From JBCBAP01 sp038532435 (GTDB lineage Bacteria > Pseudomonadota > Alphaproteobacteria > Rhodobacterales > Rhodobacteraceae): a stretch of 60,120 bases of DNA. Position numbers and translations under genes: made by a program. The notes under the pieces are model-generated. The model saw nothing but the letters and a program-made list of their open reading frames with translations, was not told the DNA's origin and did no database searches. Each line of letters starts with the position of its first letter. Position 1 is the first letter of the stretch. Below are positions 9,252-17,132 of the stretch, piece by piece. The DNA is taken from contig JBCBAP010000018.1 of NCBI GenBank assembly GCA_038532435.1, positions 1-60,120 of the forward strand. The letters run 5' to 3'.

Positions 9252-10355
9252 GTGAAACGACTTGTGATGACGGCCGTCGTCGCCATCGGTGGGGTTCAGG
9301 CCCTGCCAACCGGCGTTCACGCGCAGGAGGCCTGCACGATCTATGAAGTGCGCAAGGGCGATACCCTGCGCCAGATCAACATCCGCGCCTATGGAACGGA
9401 CGATTATGATGCGCTGTTCGAGGCGAACCGGGACATCCTCAAGAGCCCCGACCTGATCGAGAAGGGGGATCCGCTGCGGTTGCCCTGTGCGGACGGCACG
9501 TTGCCGGAGCGACCGGTCGTCGCCAGCGCAGAGGGTGCCGAGGGCGCGCCCGCTGCCGCGCCGCAGGCCGCCGCCACGCCGACTCCGGCCGCCGTGGCGC
9601 CCGCGCCGGTCGCAGCCGCGGAGGTGCGCATTCTGACGGCGTCCGGCTATGCGCCGTTCGTGGATGAGGCGGCACTCGATGCCGGGTTGCTCACCGACAT
9701 GGTGGTGTCCAGCTATGCGGCCGGGGAGCTTGACCAGCCCCCCATCGTTTTCGTCAACGATCGGGGAGCGCACCTGCGGGACCTGATCGTGAGCGGCAGT
9801 TTTGGTCTTGGCTATCCCTGGGTGCGACCCGACTGCGCACAGGTCGACGGGTTCCGGCGGATTGCGCCCGATGACGCGCTGCTGTGCGAGGGCTTTGCCT
9901 TCTCTAACCCGCTCTACCAGGTGACCGAGGCGCTATACATGCGGGCGGCTTCCGCCCCGACGGGGACCGCGACCATTGATGGGCTGCAGGGCCTTCGCGT
10001 CTGCCGGGTCGAGGGGGATAACGTCTCCTCGCTCGTGACGAGCGGCCTCGTTTCCGGTGCGGATCAGGTAATGCGGCTTGACACGCTCGAGGCATGTTTC
10101 GCAGCCCTGATGGCCAACGAGGTGGATATCGTTCCACAGGAGCCGGGGGTTGCAGGCCGCGTCGTCGGTGCGATGGGTCTGGACGGGCAGGTCGCGCAGG
10201 TGGACGGGGTCAGCCTGCCCGTCACCTTCCACATGATCGCACAATCCTCCGATGCAGGGGCGGTCGCCGCACTCGATGATCTGAACGCGGGTCTCGGGGA
10301 GTTGCAGCGGACTGGCGGGTGGTTCGCGCTGGTGGCTAAGCACCTCGCCAACTAG
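9252..10355 (+). CDS. Exported protein with LysM domain fused to a solute-binding (SBP_bac_3-like) domain
   Basis: I chose the GTG at 9252. It gives a short signal peptide (VKRLVMTAVVAIGG up to a VHAQ cleavage site), preceded by a G-rich ribosome site; an upstream in-frame ATG at 9156 would add 32 unrelated residues. The mature protein starts with a LysM-type unit (about 29-79: YEVRKGDTLRQI, then ANRDIL, then a proline-ending LRLPC). A low-complexity Ala/Pro linker (about 83-120) follows. The remaining 240 residues read like a periplasmic amino-acid-type binding domain (LTASGYAPF opening, AGVAGRVV and a hinge-like VCRVEGDN). LysM would hold it on peptidoglycan, so it may sense or capture a ligand at the wall rather than feed a transporter; no permease genes are adjacent. 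It is divergent from the channel/OmpA pair, about 100 bp away. Confidence 0.75.
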   Translation: MKRLVMTAVVAIGGVQALPTGVHAQEACTIYEVRKGDTLRQINIRAYGTDDYDALFEANRDILKSPDLIEKGDPLRLPCADGTLPERPVVASAEGAEGAPAAAPQAAATPTPAAVAPAPVAAAEVRILTASGYAPFVDEAALDAGLLTDMVVSSYAAGELDQPPIVFVNDRGAHLRDLIVSGSFGLGYPWVRPDCAQVDGFRRIAPDDALLCEGFAFSNPLYQVTEALYMRAASAPTGTATIDGLQGLRVCRVEGDNVSSLVTSGLVSGADQVMRLDTLEACFAALMANEVDIVPQEPGVAGRVVGAMGLDGQVAQVDGVSLPVTFHMIAQSSDAGAVAALDDLNAGLGELQRTGGWFALVAKHLAN

Positions 10356-10885
10356 CGGGCGGTGACGAGCGCCTGCAGCGCCTCCATCTCGGGATCGGCG
10401 ATGCCGATCTCGGCGAGTGCGGTGAGGGTGTTGGCCAGATAGTCCCGGTTCGGGCCGCTGCGCCCGGCGGCGCGGGCGATGATGTCCGCCTGCTGGTCGA
10501 GGCTCAGACCCTTTGCATACTGCACATGGTCCCGGTCGATGACGTAGGTGAGCGCGTCGACCTGCCGCCCGTCCACGAGGGTGATGGGCTGTATCGTCTC
10601 CAGGTATGCGGCGGTGATCAGTTCCCGCTCCGTCAGGTAGTCATAGGTTTCCGCCGCGCGGTCCGGTCCAACCTCGAAGCCCACGCCCGTGCAGCTTCCC
10701 CCCGTAAGCGCATCGAGTGCGAGGACGAGCCCCGGATCCTGCTCCGTCCCCCGGTAATTGACCGACGTCATGCAGAAGGATCGGTGGAACCCGTGCAGCG
10801 TGGCCCTTTGCCGGGTCACGAAATCGAAGCCGGGGTTCCAGATCAGCGAACCATACCCAAATACCCAGAACCCGTTTTCGTGCAT
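10352..10885 (-). CDS. ChaC-like gamma-glutamylcyclotransferase
   Basis: 177 aa. The N-terminus MHENGFWVFGYGSLIW carries the YGSL substrate-binding loop of gamma-glutamylcyclotransferases. GFHRSFCM and the YLTERE segment, with the presumed catalytic Glu, fit the ChaC branch, which releases 5-oxoproline from glutathione in the cytoplasm. The frame continues upstream to 11119, but that part overlaps the plus-strand DUF2125 gene and does not look like this family, so I start at the ATG at 10885. The stop codon (10352-10354) lies inside a CTAG palindrome shared with the stop of the plus-strand LysM gene, so the two convergent genes overlap by four bases. A glutathione synthase gene lies about 5 kb away in this window. 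Confidence 0.85.
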   Translation of the reverse strand: MHENGFWVFGYGSLIWNPGFDFVTRQRATLHGFHRSFCMTSVNYRGTEQDPGLVLALDALTGGSCTGVGFEVGPDRAAETYDYLTERELITAAYLETIQPITLVDGRQVDALTYVIDRDHVQYAKGLSLDQQADIIARAAGRSGPNRDYLANTLTALAEIGIADPEMEALQALVTAR

Positions 10886-10940
10886 TGCGCTCCTCCGCTC
10901 CTCCGCGTTGTATAGCGGCGCTGTCACACAAGATCGAGAG

Positions 10941-11984
10941 ATGCCGATGTCCGCCTCCTCTTTCCCCACGCTGCTGATCGTCGCCATCACCGTCGCCGTC
11001 GCCGGGTGGTCCGGATGGTGGTGGGTGGGGGCAAGCACCCAGGAAACTGCCGCACTGCGCTGGTTCGAGGAGCGGCGGGAGGAGGGCTGGGTGGCTGACA
11101 CCGCCTCGCTCGGCGTCACCGGCTATCCCAACAGGTTCGATACGATGATCGAGGGGCTCGAGCTGTCGGATCCGCGATCGGGCTGGGCATGGTCAGCACC
11201 CCTGTTCCAGATCCTGTCGCTTGCGTACAGACCGACCGAGTTCATCTTTGTCTGGCCCGAAACCCAGACCATCGCGAGCCCGACAGACCGGATCGCCCTC
11301 TCCGGCGACACTCTGCGCGGATCGCTCGCCATGATCCCGAACCTGCAGCTCACGCTGCGCAAGTCGGTGATCGAGGCGGACAAGCTCAGCCTGGTCGCGG
11401 AAAGCGGCTGGACCGCTGACCTCGACACCGTCGTCTTCGCCACGGAAGGGATCGAGGACGGGTTCGATCCGGGTACCGGACACCGCATCGGGGTTCGCAT
11501 CCGGGACATCACCCTGTCCGAGGATCTGCGACAGCAGCTCGATCCCACCGGCGTGCTGCCCGCGACGATGGAGGGGGGGCAGCTTGACGCGACTGTCGGT
11601 TTCGCCGCACCCGTCAGCCTCACGACGCTCGAGGATGGCATGCCCGGGGCGGATAGCGTGCAGGTCGACGATTTCCAGCTCACCTGGGGCAAGCTCGACC
11701 TGCGCGCGCAGGGAACGCTCACGGCGGACGCTGCGGGGTTTGCCGAAGGGCGTCTCACCGTGCGCGCAAAGAACTGGCGGGAGATGCTGGCCCTGGCGGA
11801 GAGCAACGGCGCGGTGGGAAGCGATGGTGCTGCGGCGATCGAATTCGGGCTGGGGCTTCTCGCGGGGCTGAGCGGTGATCCCAACGCGTTGGAGGTGCCG
11901 CTCACCTTCCAGCAGGGCCGGACGACCCTGGGCCCCTTGTCGCTGGGCGCCGCACCCAGACTGCGAGTCGCGGTGGGCAACTGA
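10941..11984 (+). CDS. DUF2125 family membrane-anchored protein
   Basis: 347 aa. The N-terminus has one hydrophobic segment (about 8-30: FPTLLIVAITVAVAGWSGWWWVG) that can act as signal anchor. The rest is predicted to be periplasmic. The WWxxG, FDTMIEGL and AWSAPLFQILSLAY segments match what I know of the alphaproteobacterial DUF2125 family, which has no assigned function. The amphipathic alternation suggests a beta-rich, lipid-facing fold, but this is inference. The start ATG 10941 is favoured over the ATG at 10947 because GAGAG precedes it closely. It is divergent from the ChaC-like gene, 55 bp apart. Confidence 0.8.
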   Translation: MPMSASSFPTLLIVAITVAVAGWSGWWWVGASTQETAALRWFEERREEGWVADTASLGVTGYPNRFDTMIEGLELSDPRSGWAWSAPLFQILSLAYRPTEFIFVWPETQTIASPTDRIALSGDTLRGSLAMIPNLQLTLRKSVIEADKLSLVAESGWTADLDTVVFATEGIEDGFDPGTGHRIGVRIRDITLSEDLRQQLDPTGVLPATMEGGQLDATVGFAAPVSLTTLEDGMPGADSVQVDDFQLTWGKLDLRAQGTLTADAAGFAEGRLTVRAKNWREMLALAESNGAVGSDGAAAIEFGLGLLAGLSGDPNALEVPLTFQQGRTTLGPLSLGAAPRLRVAVGN

Positions 11985-12400
11985 TCCGCCCGGATCCGCC
12001 CGATTTCGGCCAATTGTGGCAGGATTGGCTGATTGACCTTAAGTCAAACAGCGAACGCCCTAAGTGGCTTAAACCGCCGAAAAATAAGCCTGAATGTTCT
12101 GTTGGAACATGCTTTGGTGCCGCTGACGCCTCGTCCTGCAACCCAAGCTCGAACGAACTGTCACAAGACACAACCCAACCGGGTTGTCAGGTCAACCAAT
12201 GGGCCGCGAGCGGATCACGGTCCCGCGCCACAACTGTGGCAAAGGAGTCCGGCTTTGGAACTTATTCGCGCCCCAAATGACTCGTTTAAGGGTCGTTAAG
12301 GAATTCAGCGCGGTCGACATCCCAGGGCCGCTGATGCTGGGGGAGTGAGGGACAGCCGAGGACCGGGGGGGTCCGCTAATGGCTGGCCTCGGGGACTGAG

Positions 12401-12439
12401 GACCATCGGGCGCTCAAGGGGGCACAGCGTCCGATGGTC
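12401..12439. repeat. Inverted repeat, 14-bp arms
   Basis: GACCATCGGGCGCT and AGCGTCCGATGGTC pair over 14 positions with one G-T wobble, around an 11-base loop. There is no T-run on either side. It is followed 11 bp later by a second hairpin beside the tyrA stop. Confidence 0.6.
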
Positions 12440-12450
12440 GAGCAGCTAAG

Positions 12451-12480
12451 GGCCTGGTCGTGCGGGGGCACGGCCAGGCC
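12451..12480 (-). terminator. Hairpin just downstream of tyrA
   Basis: 13-bp stem (GGCCTGGTCGTGC with GCACGGCCAGGCC, one wobble) with a GGGG loop, beginning one base after the tyrA stop on the minus strand. The tract after it is not T-rich, so termination may be inefficient or factor-assisted. Confidence 0.6.
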
Positions 12481-12481
12481 T

Positions 12482-13417
12482 TCAGCTCTTCAGGCCCGCG
12501 TTCCGCGCCACGGTCCGTCCGAAATCCGGAGCATCCACGTCCTGACCGGCCTCGAGGATACCGCGTCGGATCGCCCGGGTCCGGGTAAAATAGTCGAACA
12601 GCAGGTCGCCATCTCCGACCCGGATTGCGCGTTGCAGCGCGAAGAGCTCTTCCGTGAACCGACCGAGGATCTCCAGCGTCGCCTCCTTGTTGTTGAGGAA
12701 GACATCCCGCCACATGGTCGGGTCCGACGCGGCGATGCGGGTGAAATCGCGGAAGCCCGCGGCGGAGTACTTTATGACCTCGGAGTTGGTCACCCGTCGC
12801 AGGTCGTCCGCAACGCCGACCATCGTGTAGGCGATGAGGTGCGGCGCGTGGGAGGTCACGGCGAGCACGAGGTCGTGATGCTCCGGCTCCATCTCCTCGA
12901 CGGTGGCGCCCAGTTCCTCCCAAAACTGCCGCAGCCGCGCGACAGCCTCCGGCGGGGTTCCCGGTACCGGTGTCAGCACGCAGAACCGGCCGTCATAGAG
13001 CGTGGCGAACCCGGACTCGGGCCCGGAATGCTCCGTTCCCGCGAGGGGGTGGGCGGGCACGAGGACGGCCCCCGGCGGCAGATGCGGTGCGACCGCGCCG
13101 ATCACGTCCGCCTTCACCGATCCCACGTCGGAGACGATGGTTCCGGGCTTCAGATGGGGGCGCATCGCCTCGGCCACGTCGGCCATGGACCCGACGGGCA
13201 CGCAGAGAATGACCAGATCCGCGTCCGCAACCGCCTCGGCGAGGCTGTCATCGACCCGATCGATGAGACCAATGCGCCGGGCGGTGTCCCGCGTCTCCGC
13301 CCGCCGGGCGAAGCCGCTGAACCGGGGCGGATTGGCAAGTCGCCGTGCGGACAGGGAGATGGACCCAGCGATCAGGCCCAGCCCGATCAGTGCCACCCGC
13401 TCGAACGGGGGCGTCAT
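12482..13417 (-). CDS. tyrA: Prephenate/arogenate dehydrogenase family protein
   Basis: NAD(P)-dependent oxidative decarboxylation of prephenate or arogenate, the committed step to tyrosine. At 311 aa it is a stand-alone dehydrogenase without a chorismate mutase or ACT domain. The Rossmann motif GLGLIAGS is at residues 12-19. VPVGSMADV, DVGSVK and the HPLAGTEHSG segment are typical of the family, the last supplying a catalytic His. The ATG overlaps the hisC stop by four bases (ATGA), so the two are translationally coupled. Whether prephenate or arogenate is preferred cannot be told by eye. It is the last gene of the minus-strand run and is followed by a hairpin. Confidence 0.92.
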   Translation of the reverse strand: MTPPFERVALIGLGLIAGSISLSARRLANPPRFSGFARRAETRDTARRIGLIDRVDDSLAEAVADADLVILCVPVGSMADVAEAMRPHLKPGTIVSDVGSVKADVIGAVAPHLPPGAVLVPAHPLAGTEHSGPESGFATLYDGRFCVLTPVPGTPPEAVARLRQFWEELGATVEEMEPEHHDLVLAVTSHAPHLIAYTMVGVADDLRRVTNSEVIKYSAAGFRDFTRIAASDPTMWRDVFLNNKEATLEILGRFTEELFALQRAIRVGDGDLLFDYFTRTRAIRRGILEAGQDVDAPDFGRTVARNAGLKS

Positions 13418-14508
13418 CGGGAGGCATCCATGAAACGGGACAGCACCTCGATGACGAGGCGGCAGGCGCTTTCCTCACCGACGGTGATCCGCAGCGCCTC
13501 TGGCATGTGGTACCCGGCCACGCCCCGCACGATGACCCCGCGAGCGCGGAGCGCAGCATCCGCTGCCTTCGCCGCGTCGGGGGAGGTGAAGCGCACGGTG
13601 ACAAAGTTTGCGAATGTCTCATCCGTCGCCAGTCCGATGCGGCGCACCTCCTTCACCATCCAGTCCCGCCAGACCTCGTTCTGCACGGCGCAATGTTCGG
13701 TGTACTCCACATCGCGGACCGCCGCCTCCGCCGCCGCGAGCGCCGGGGCGCTGACGTTGAACGGGCCGCGAATGCGGTTGAGCGTGTCGATCACATGTTG
13801 CGGGCCGTAGCCCCAGCCGATCCGCAACCCGCCGAGGCCGTAGATCTTTGAGAATGTCCGGGTGACAACCACGTCTTCCCGCCCGCGGGCAAGCGCAAGA
13901 CCTCCGTCAAATCCCGGTGTGCGGACATACTCCGCATAGGCGCCGTCGAGCACCAGCAGCGTCTCAGCCGGGAGCCCCTCCGCGAGCCGGGCGATCTCCG
14001 CCCCGCTCACCATCGTGCCCGTGGGGTTGTTGGGGTTGGCGATGAAAACGATGCGGGTCCGCTCCGTCGCCGCGGCGAGGATTGCGTCTATGTCCGTCTG
14101 GCGCTCCTGCTCCGGCACCTCCACGGGCGTCGCACCGCTCGCCAGCGCATCTATCCGATAGAGCGCGAAGCCATGGCGGGAGTAGATCACCTCGTCCCCC
14201 GGGCCCGCATAGGCCTGGCACAAGAGGGCGATCACATCACCCGAGCCGTTGCCGCAGATGATCCGCGCCGGATCGAGGTCGAACACCTCGCCGATGGCTG
14301 TGCGCAGCCGTGTGTGACCGCCGTCAGGGTAGGTCGCGAGGCCATCCGCCTCCGCCCGGAACGCCTCCGTCGCGCGGGGGCTCGGGCCAAGGGGATTTTC
14401 ATTGGCGCTCAGCTTGATCGTCCGGTTCGCGCCCGCGAGGGATGAATCCCCGGGGACGTAGAGGTCGATATCTAGAATCCCGGGCTGGGGTCTGATCGCG
14501 TGGGTCAT
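13414..14508 (-). CDS. hisC: Histidinol-phosphate / aromatic aminotransferase (class I/II)
   Basis: PLP-dependent aminotransferase, 364 aa. KLSANENPLGPSP near the N-terminus is the HisC-type opening. NPNNPTGT, DGAYAEY and TRTFSKIYGLGGLRIGW, with the PLP lysine in FSK, are all present. HisC catalyses the glutamate-dependent step to histidinol phosphate, and several HisC proteins also transaminate aromatic keto acids. No other his gene is near, and the coupled partner is tyrA, so a role in tyrosine/phenylalanine synthesis is at least as likely as histidine synthesis. The start ATG at 14508 is 45 bp after the upstream hydrolase gene. Confidence 0.9.
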   Translation of the reverse strand: MTHAIRPQPGILDIDLYVPGDSSLAGANRTIKLSANENPLGPSPRATEAFRAEADGLATYPDGGHTRLRTAIGEVFDLDPARIICGNGSGDVIALLCQAYAGPGDEVIYSRHGFALYRIDALASGATPVEVPEQERQTDIDAILAAATERTRIVFIANPNNPTGTMVSGAEIARLAEGLPAETLLVLDGAYAEYVRTPGFDGGLALARGREDVVVTRTFSKIYGLGGLRIGWGYGPQHVIDTLNRIRGPFNVSAPALAAAEAAVRDVEYTEHCAVQNEVWRDWMVKEVRRIGLATDETFANFVTVRFTSPDAAKAADAALRARGVIVRGVAGYHMPEALRITVGEESACRLVIEVLSRFMDASR

Positions 14509-14553
14509 GGGCGGGCGTCCGTCTGTTCTGTCCCGGGCGGGTGTCGCCCGGGT

Positions 14554-15498
14554 TTACATCGCCTCATTCCCCTTGACCAGTGGCCCGTCGGGCGGGGCGG
14601 CGCAAAGGGTGCGCTGCAGGAACGCCCCCGCGAGATCGAGCGCCTCGTCCGCTTCCGCGAGGTTCTGCTGGAAGATCTGCCAGACATGGGGCGTGCGCGG
14701 CCAGAATGTGAGTTCCACATCCGCGCCGCAGGCTGTCAGCCGGGCGGCCATCCGGCGGGAATCGTCGGCCAGAATCTCCGACTGGCTGGCCTGGATCAAG
14801 ACCGGCGTGTGGGCGTCGAACGTGCCGTAGACCGGGCTCGCGCGCGGATCCTTCTGATCGTGCCCGTCAAGATAGGCATCCCGCATCTCCGGCAGGCGCT
14901 GGGCGGGCAGCAGGACGTCACGTCGGGCGTTGGTGCGCAGGCTGTCGCTGGTCAGCGCAAGGTCCGTCCAGGGGGAGAAGGCAACGACGGCTGCTGGGCG
15001 GGGCAGGTCCTCCGCCACAATCCGGTGCAACAGGCCGAGCGCGAGGCCGCCCCCGGCGCTGTCACCCGCAAGGGCGATGTCCGCCGCCTCGTAGCCCGCG
15101 TCGAGCAGCCCGCGATAGGCGGCCAGCGCGTCGTCGGAGGCTGCGGGGAACGGGGCCGTCGGTGTCAGGCGATAGCGCACCACCGCCGCCCGTGCCGCGA
15201 CCCGACAGGCCAGAGCTGCCGCGAGGTGCTGGTGCGTGTTCGGCGAGCCGAGCATGTAGGCGCCGCCGTGAAAGTAGAGGAGCACCCGGCGCCGGTCCGG
15301 CCGTCCGCAGCTCACCCACAGCACGTCGAGCCCGTCCAGACGTCCGGGTTGCGCCCGCGCGGTTTCCGGCATGACGAAGGCACGGGCCGCGAGCCGCTCG
15401 AAATGCTCCGCCGCATCGAAAAGGTTCTGTGCGCGGGCCAATCGCGGCTTTTCGAAGAGGCGCAGACCCAGATTGAGTGCGGCGAGGCGGGTCGACAC
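14554..15498 (-). CDS. Alpha/beta hydrolase, hormone-sensitive-lipase type
   Basis: 314-aa esterase-like protein, probably cytoplasmic. YFHGGAYMLGS holds the HGGA oxyanion-hole motif of the HSL family, and GDSAGGGLA holds the nucleophile Ser in the family-typical GDSAG elbow. The acid lies around the SQSEILADDS region and the catalytic His in RTPHVWQ near the C-terminus. It is the usual size for bacterial HSL esterases. The start is a GTG at 15498, 3 bp after the gshB stop, which suggests tight co-transcription with gshB. The substrate is unknown; a small acyl ester is likely. Confidence 0.85.
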   Translation of the reverse strand: MSTRLAALNLGLRLFEKPRLARAQNLFDAAEHFERLAARAFVMPETARAQPGRLDGLDVLWVSCGRPDRRRVLLYFHGGAYMLGSPNTHQHLAAALACRVAARAAVVRYRLTPTAPFPAASDDALAAYRGLLDAGYEAADIALAGDSAGGGLALGLLHRIVAEDLPRPAAVVAFSPWTDLALTSDSLRTNARRDVLLPAQRLPEMRDAYLDGHDQKDPRASPVYGTFDAHTPVLIQASQSEILADDSRRMAARLTACGADVELTFWPRTPHVWQIFQQNLAEADEALDLAGAFLQRTLCAAPPDGPLVKGNEAM

Positions 15499-15501
15499 GG
15501 A

Positions 15502-16443
15502 TCAGCCCCGGCGTGCTTCGATCGCGTCCCAGATCCGCCCAGCCACGTTGATCCCGTCGAACCGCTCGAGCTCCTGGATCCCTGTGGGCGAGGTGACGTT
15601 GATCTCCGTCAGCCAGCCGCCGATCACGTCGATCCCGACAAAGATCTGTCCCTTCTCCCGCAGGAGGGGGCCGATGGCAGCGCAGATTTCCCGATCCCGG
15701 TCGGTCAGCTCCACCTTTTCCGCCCGGCCGCCCACGTGCAGGTTCGACCGGGTTTCCCCTTTCGCGGGCACCCGGTTGATCGCGCCGACCGGCTCTCCGT
15801 CTACGAGGATCACCCGCTTGTCCCCGGCGGAGACATCCGGAAGGAACTTCTGCGCGATCAGAGGCTCCCGGTTGATCCCGGTGAAGAGCTCGTGGAGCGA
15901 ATTGAGATTGCGATCGGCCGCGTCGAGGCGGAAAACGCCCGCACCCCCGTTGCCGTAGAGCGGCTTGAGGATGATGTCCCCGTGGCGTTCCTTGAAGGCC
16001 TTGAGCGTGTCGAGATCCCGGGCAATCGTCGTCGGCGGGGTAAGGTCCGGGAACTGCAGCACAAGCAGCTTTTCGGGGTAGTTGCGGACCCAGAACGGAT
16101 CGTTCACCACCAGCGTGCCGGGATGGATCAGATCGAGCATGTGGGTCGTGGTGATATAGCCCATGTCGAAGGGCGGATCCTGGCGCAGCCAGACCACGTC
16201 CCATTCAGCGAGCGCGATGGTCTCCCGAGCACCCTTCGTCGCGTGGTTCCCGACTTCGCGCCGGAGAGTGACCGGCCAGCCCGTCGCCGTGACCTGGCCC
16301 TCGTCAAAGGCGAGCTGGTCCGGCGTGTAGTGGAACAGGGTATGGCCCCGGGCCTGAGCCTCCTCCATGATCCGGAACGTGCTGTCCGCCTCGATATCGA
16401 TCGGCTCGATCGGGTCCATCTGGACTGCGACGCGCAAGGCCAT
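15502..16443 (-). CDS. gshB: Glutathione synthase
   Basis: Joins gamma-glutamylcysteine and glycine with ATP (cytoplasm). 313 aa, the normal proteobacterial GshB length. The N-terminal VQMDPIEPI opening, RQDPPFDMGYI, NDPFWVRNYPEKL, the ATP-grasp KPLYGNGGAGVFR loop, and FVGIDVIGGWLTEINVTSPTGIQEL are all characteristic. It lies 27 bp after the BON lipoprotein gene and 3 bp before the hydrolase gene in the same operon. Confidence 0.95.
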   Translation of the reverse strand: MALRVAVQMDPIEPIDIEADSTFRIMEEAQARGHTLFHYTPDQLAFDEGQVTATGWPVTLRREVGNHATKGARETIALAEWDVVWLRQDPPFDMGYITTTHMLDLIHPGTLVVNDPFWVRNYPEKLLVLQFPDLTPPTTIARDLDTLKAFKERHGDIILKPLYGNGGAGVFRLDAADRNLNSLHELFTGINREPLIAQKFLPDVSAGDKRVILVDGEPVGAINRVPAKGETRSNLHVGGRAEKVELTDRDREICAAIGPLLREKGQIFVGIDVIGGWLTEINVTSPTGIQELERFDGINVAGRIWDAIEARRG

Positions 16444-16470
16444 GGCCGGGCTCCTGTCTGGGGCCGGACC

Positions 16471-17112
16471 TCAGCCTGCCGCCGCGGTCCGGGTGGTCGA
16501 GTTGTCGCGGCGCCGGCGCGGATCGTCCTTGAGCAGCACATGGCTCACCACCTCGGTGACACCGGGAACCGTGCGCGCAAGCTCGACCGCGCGCGTCAGT
16601 TCCGCCGCGTCCTGTGCGAGGCCCATCAGATGGACCGTGCCGTTCACGGTTTCAATGCCGTAGTTCACGAAACGGATGCCATCGTCGGTGATCAGACGGG
16701 CACGGACCTGGTTGGAGATCCGGGTGTCCGTGAGATAGGAGCCCGCGCTCCCGTTCTCTCCGTTCGTGAGCTGGTTGGTGACCTCGCGCACGTCGGCCAC
16801 ACTCCAGGTGATGTTCTCCGCCCGGATCGCATCATCCCGGGTGGGCACGTTGCCCAGCAGCACGACGCGCCCTTCGTTCACGTTCGTGGACACGTTCGTG
16901 AACAGGGTGCTGTCCGCGTCTAGCAGAAGGCGGTTGATCTGGAGCTTGATCTCCACATCCGTAAGCGCCTCGCCGGTCGAACGCTCCTGCACCGCGGTGA
17001 TCACGCCGGTCCCCAGACCGGCCACAAGAAGCGGACCGCAGCCCGCGAGCAGGGCTGGCACGATCACGCACAAGCCCAATGTCCGGATGTATCCGGAGAA
17101 AAACCCAGTCAT
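16471..17112 (-). CDS. BON-domain lipoprotein (DolP/YraP-like)
   Basis: 213 aa. I start at the ATG at 17112, which gives a lipoprotein signal peptide with lipobox LAGC (22-25); 20 further upstream residues in frame are not plausible as a leader. Two BON units follow, about 50-115 and 125-195, with repeated V-x-L-x-G strands such as VVLLGNVP and VHLMGLA. BON domains bind phospholipid; enterobacterial DolP (YraP) supports outer-membrane integrity. The order rsmI-yraN-BON protein, with an LpoA-like gene next to it, parallels the yraL-yraM-yraN-yraP group of Escherichia coli and supports the assignment. The final residues are Arg/Thr rich. Confidence 0.85.
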   Translation of the reverse strand: MTGFFSGYIRTLGLCVIVPALLAGCGPLLVAGLGTGVITAVQERSTGEALTDVEIKLQINRLLLDADSTLFTNVSTNVNEGRVVLLGNVPTRDDAIRAENITWSVADVREVTNQLTNGENGSAGSYLTDTRISNQVRARLITDDGIRFVNYGIETVNGTVHLMGLAQDAAELTRAVELARTVPGVTEVVSHVLLKDDPRRRRDNSTTRTAAAG

Positions 17113-17132
17113 AGCTCTTGCCTCACACAGCC

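Larger units (their letters stand above)
11985..12481. other. Gene-free gap between two convergent genes, rich in inverted repeats
   Basis: Both flanking genes end here, so neither needs a promoter in this stretch. Short open frames exist (for example 12014-12280), but they lack family resemblance and a clear ribosome site. The stretch contains an imperfect TTGACCT-T-AAGTCAA palindrome (12033-12047), a hairpin with ACAACCC / GGGTTGT arms (12170-12187), and two long hairpins near the tyrA end. I could not match it to RNase P RNA, SRP RNA or tmRNA by eye. It may encode an unannotated small RNA. Confidence 0.4.

Noticed and set aside
12286..12299. TTAA-N6-TTAA as a CtrA cell-cycle box
   Set aside because: CtrA sites need seven bases between the half-sites, and no gene starts nearby.
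14500..16923. Very long plus-strand open frame (about 800 codons)
   Set aside because: It is antisense to hisC, the hydrolase, gshB and the BON gene, all with clear motifs. Its translation has no family pattern and reflects high-GC codon bias.
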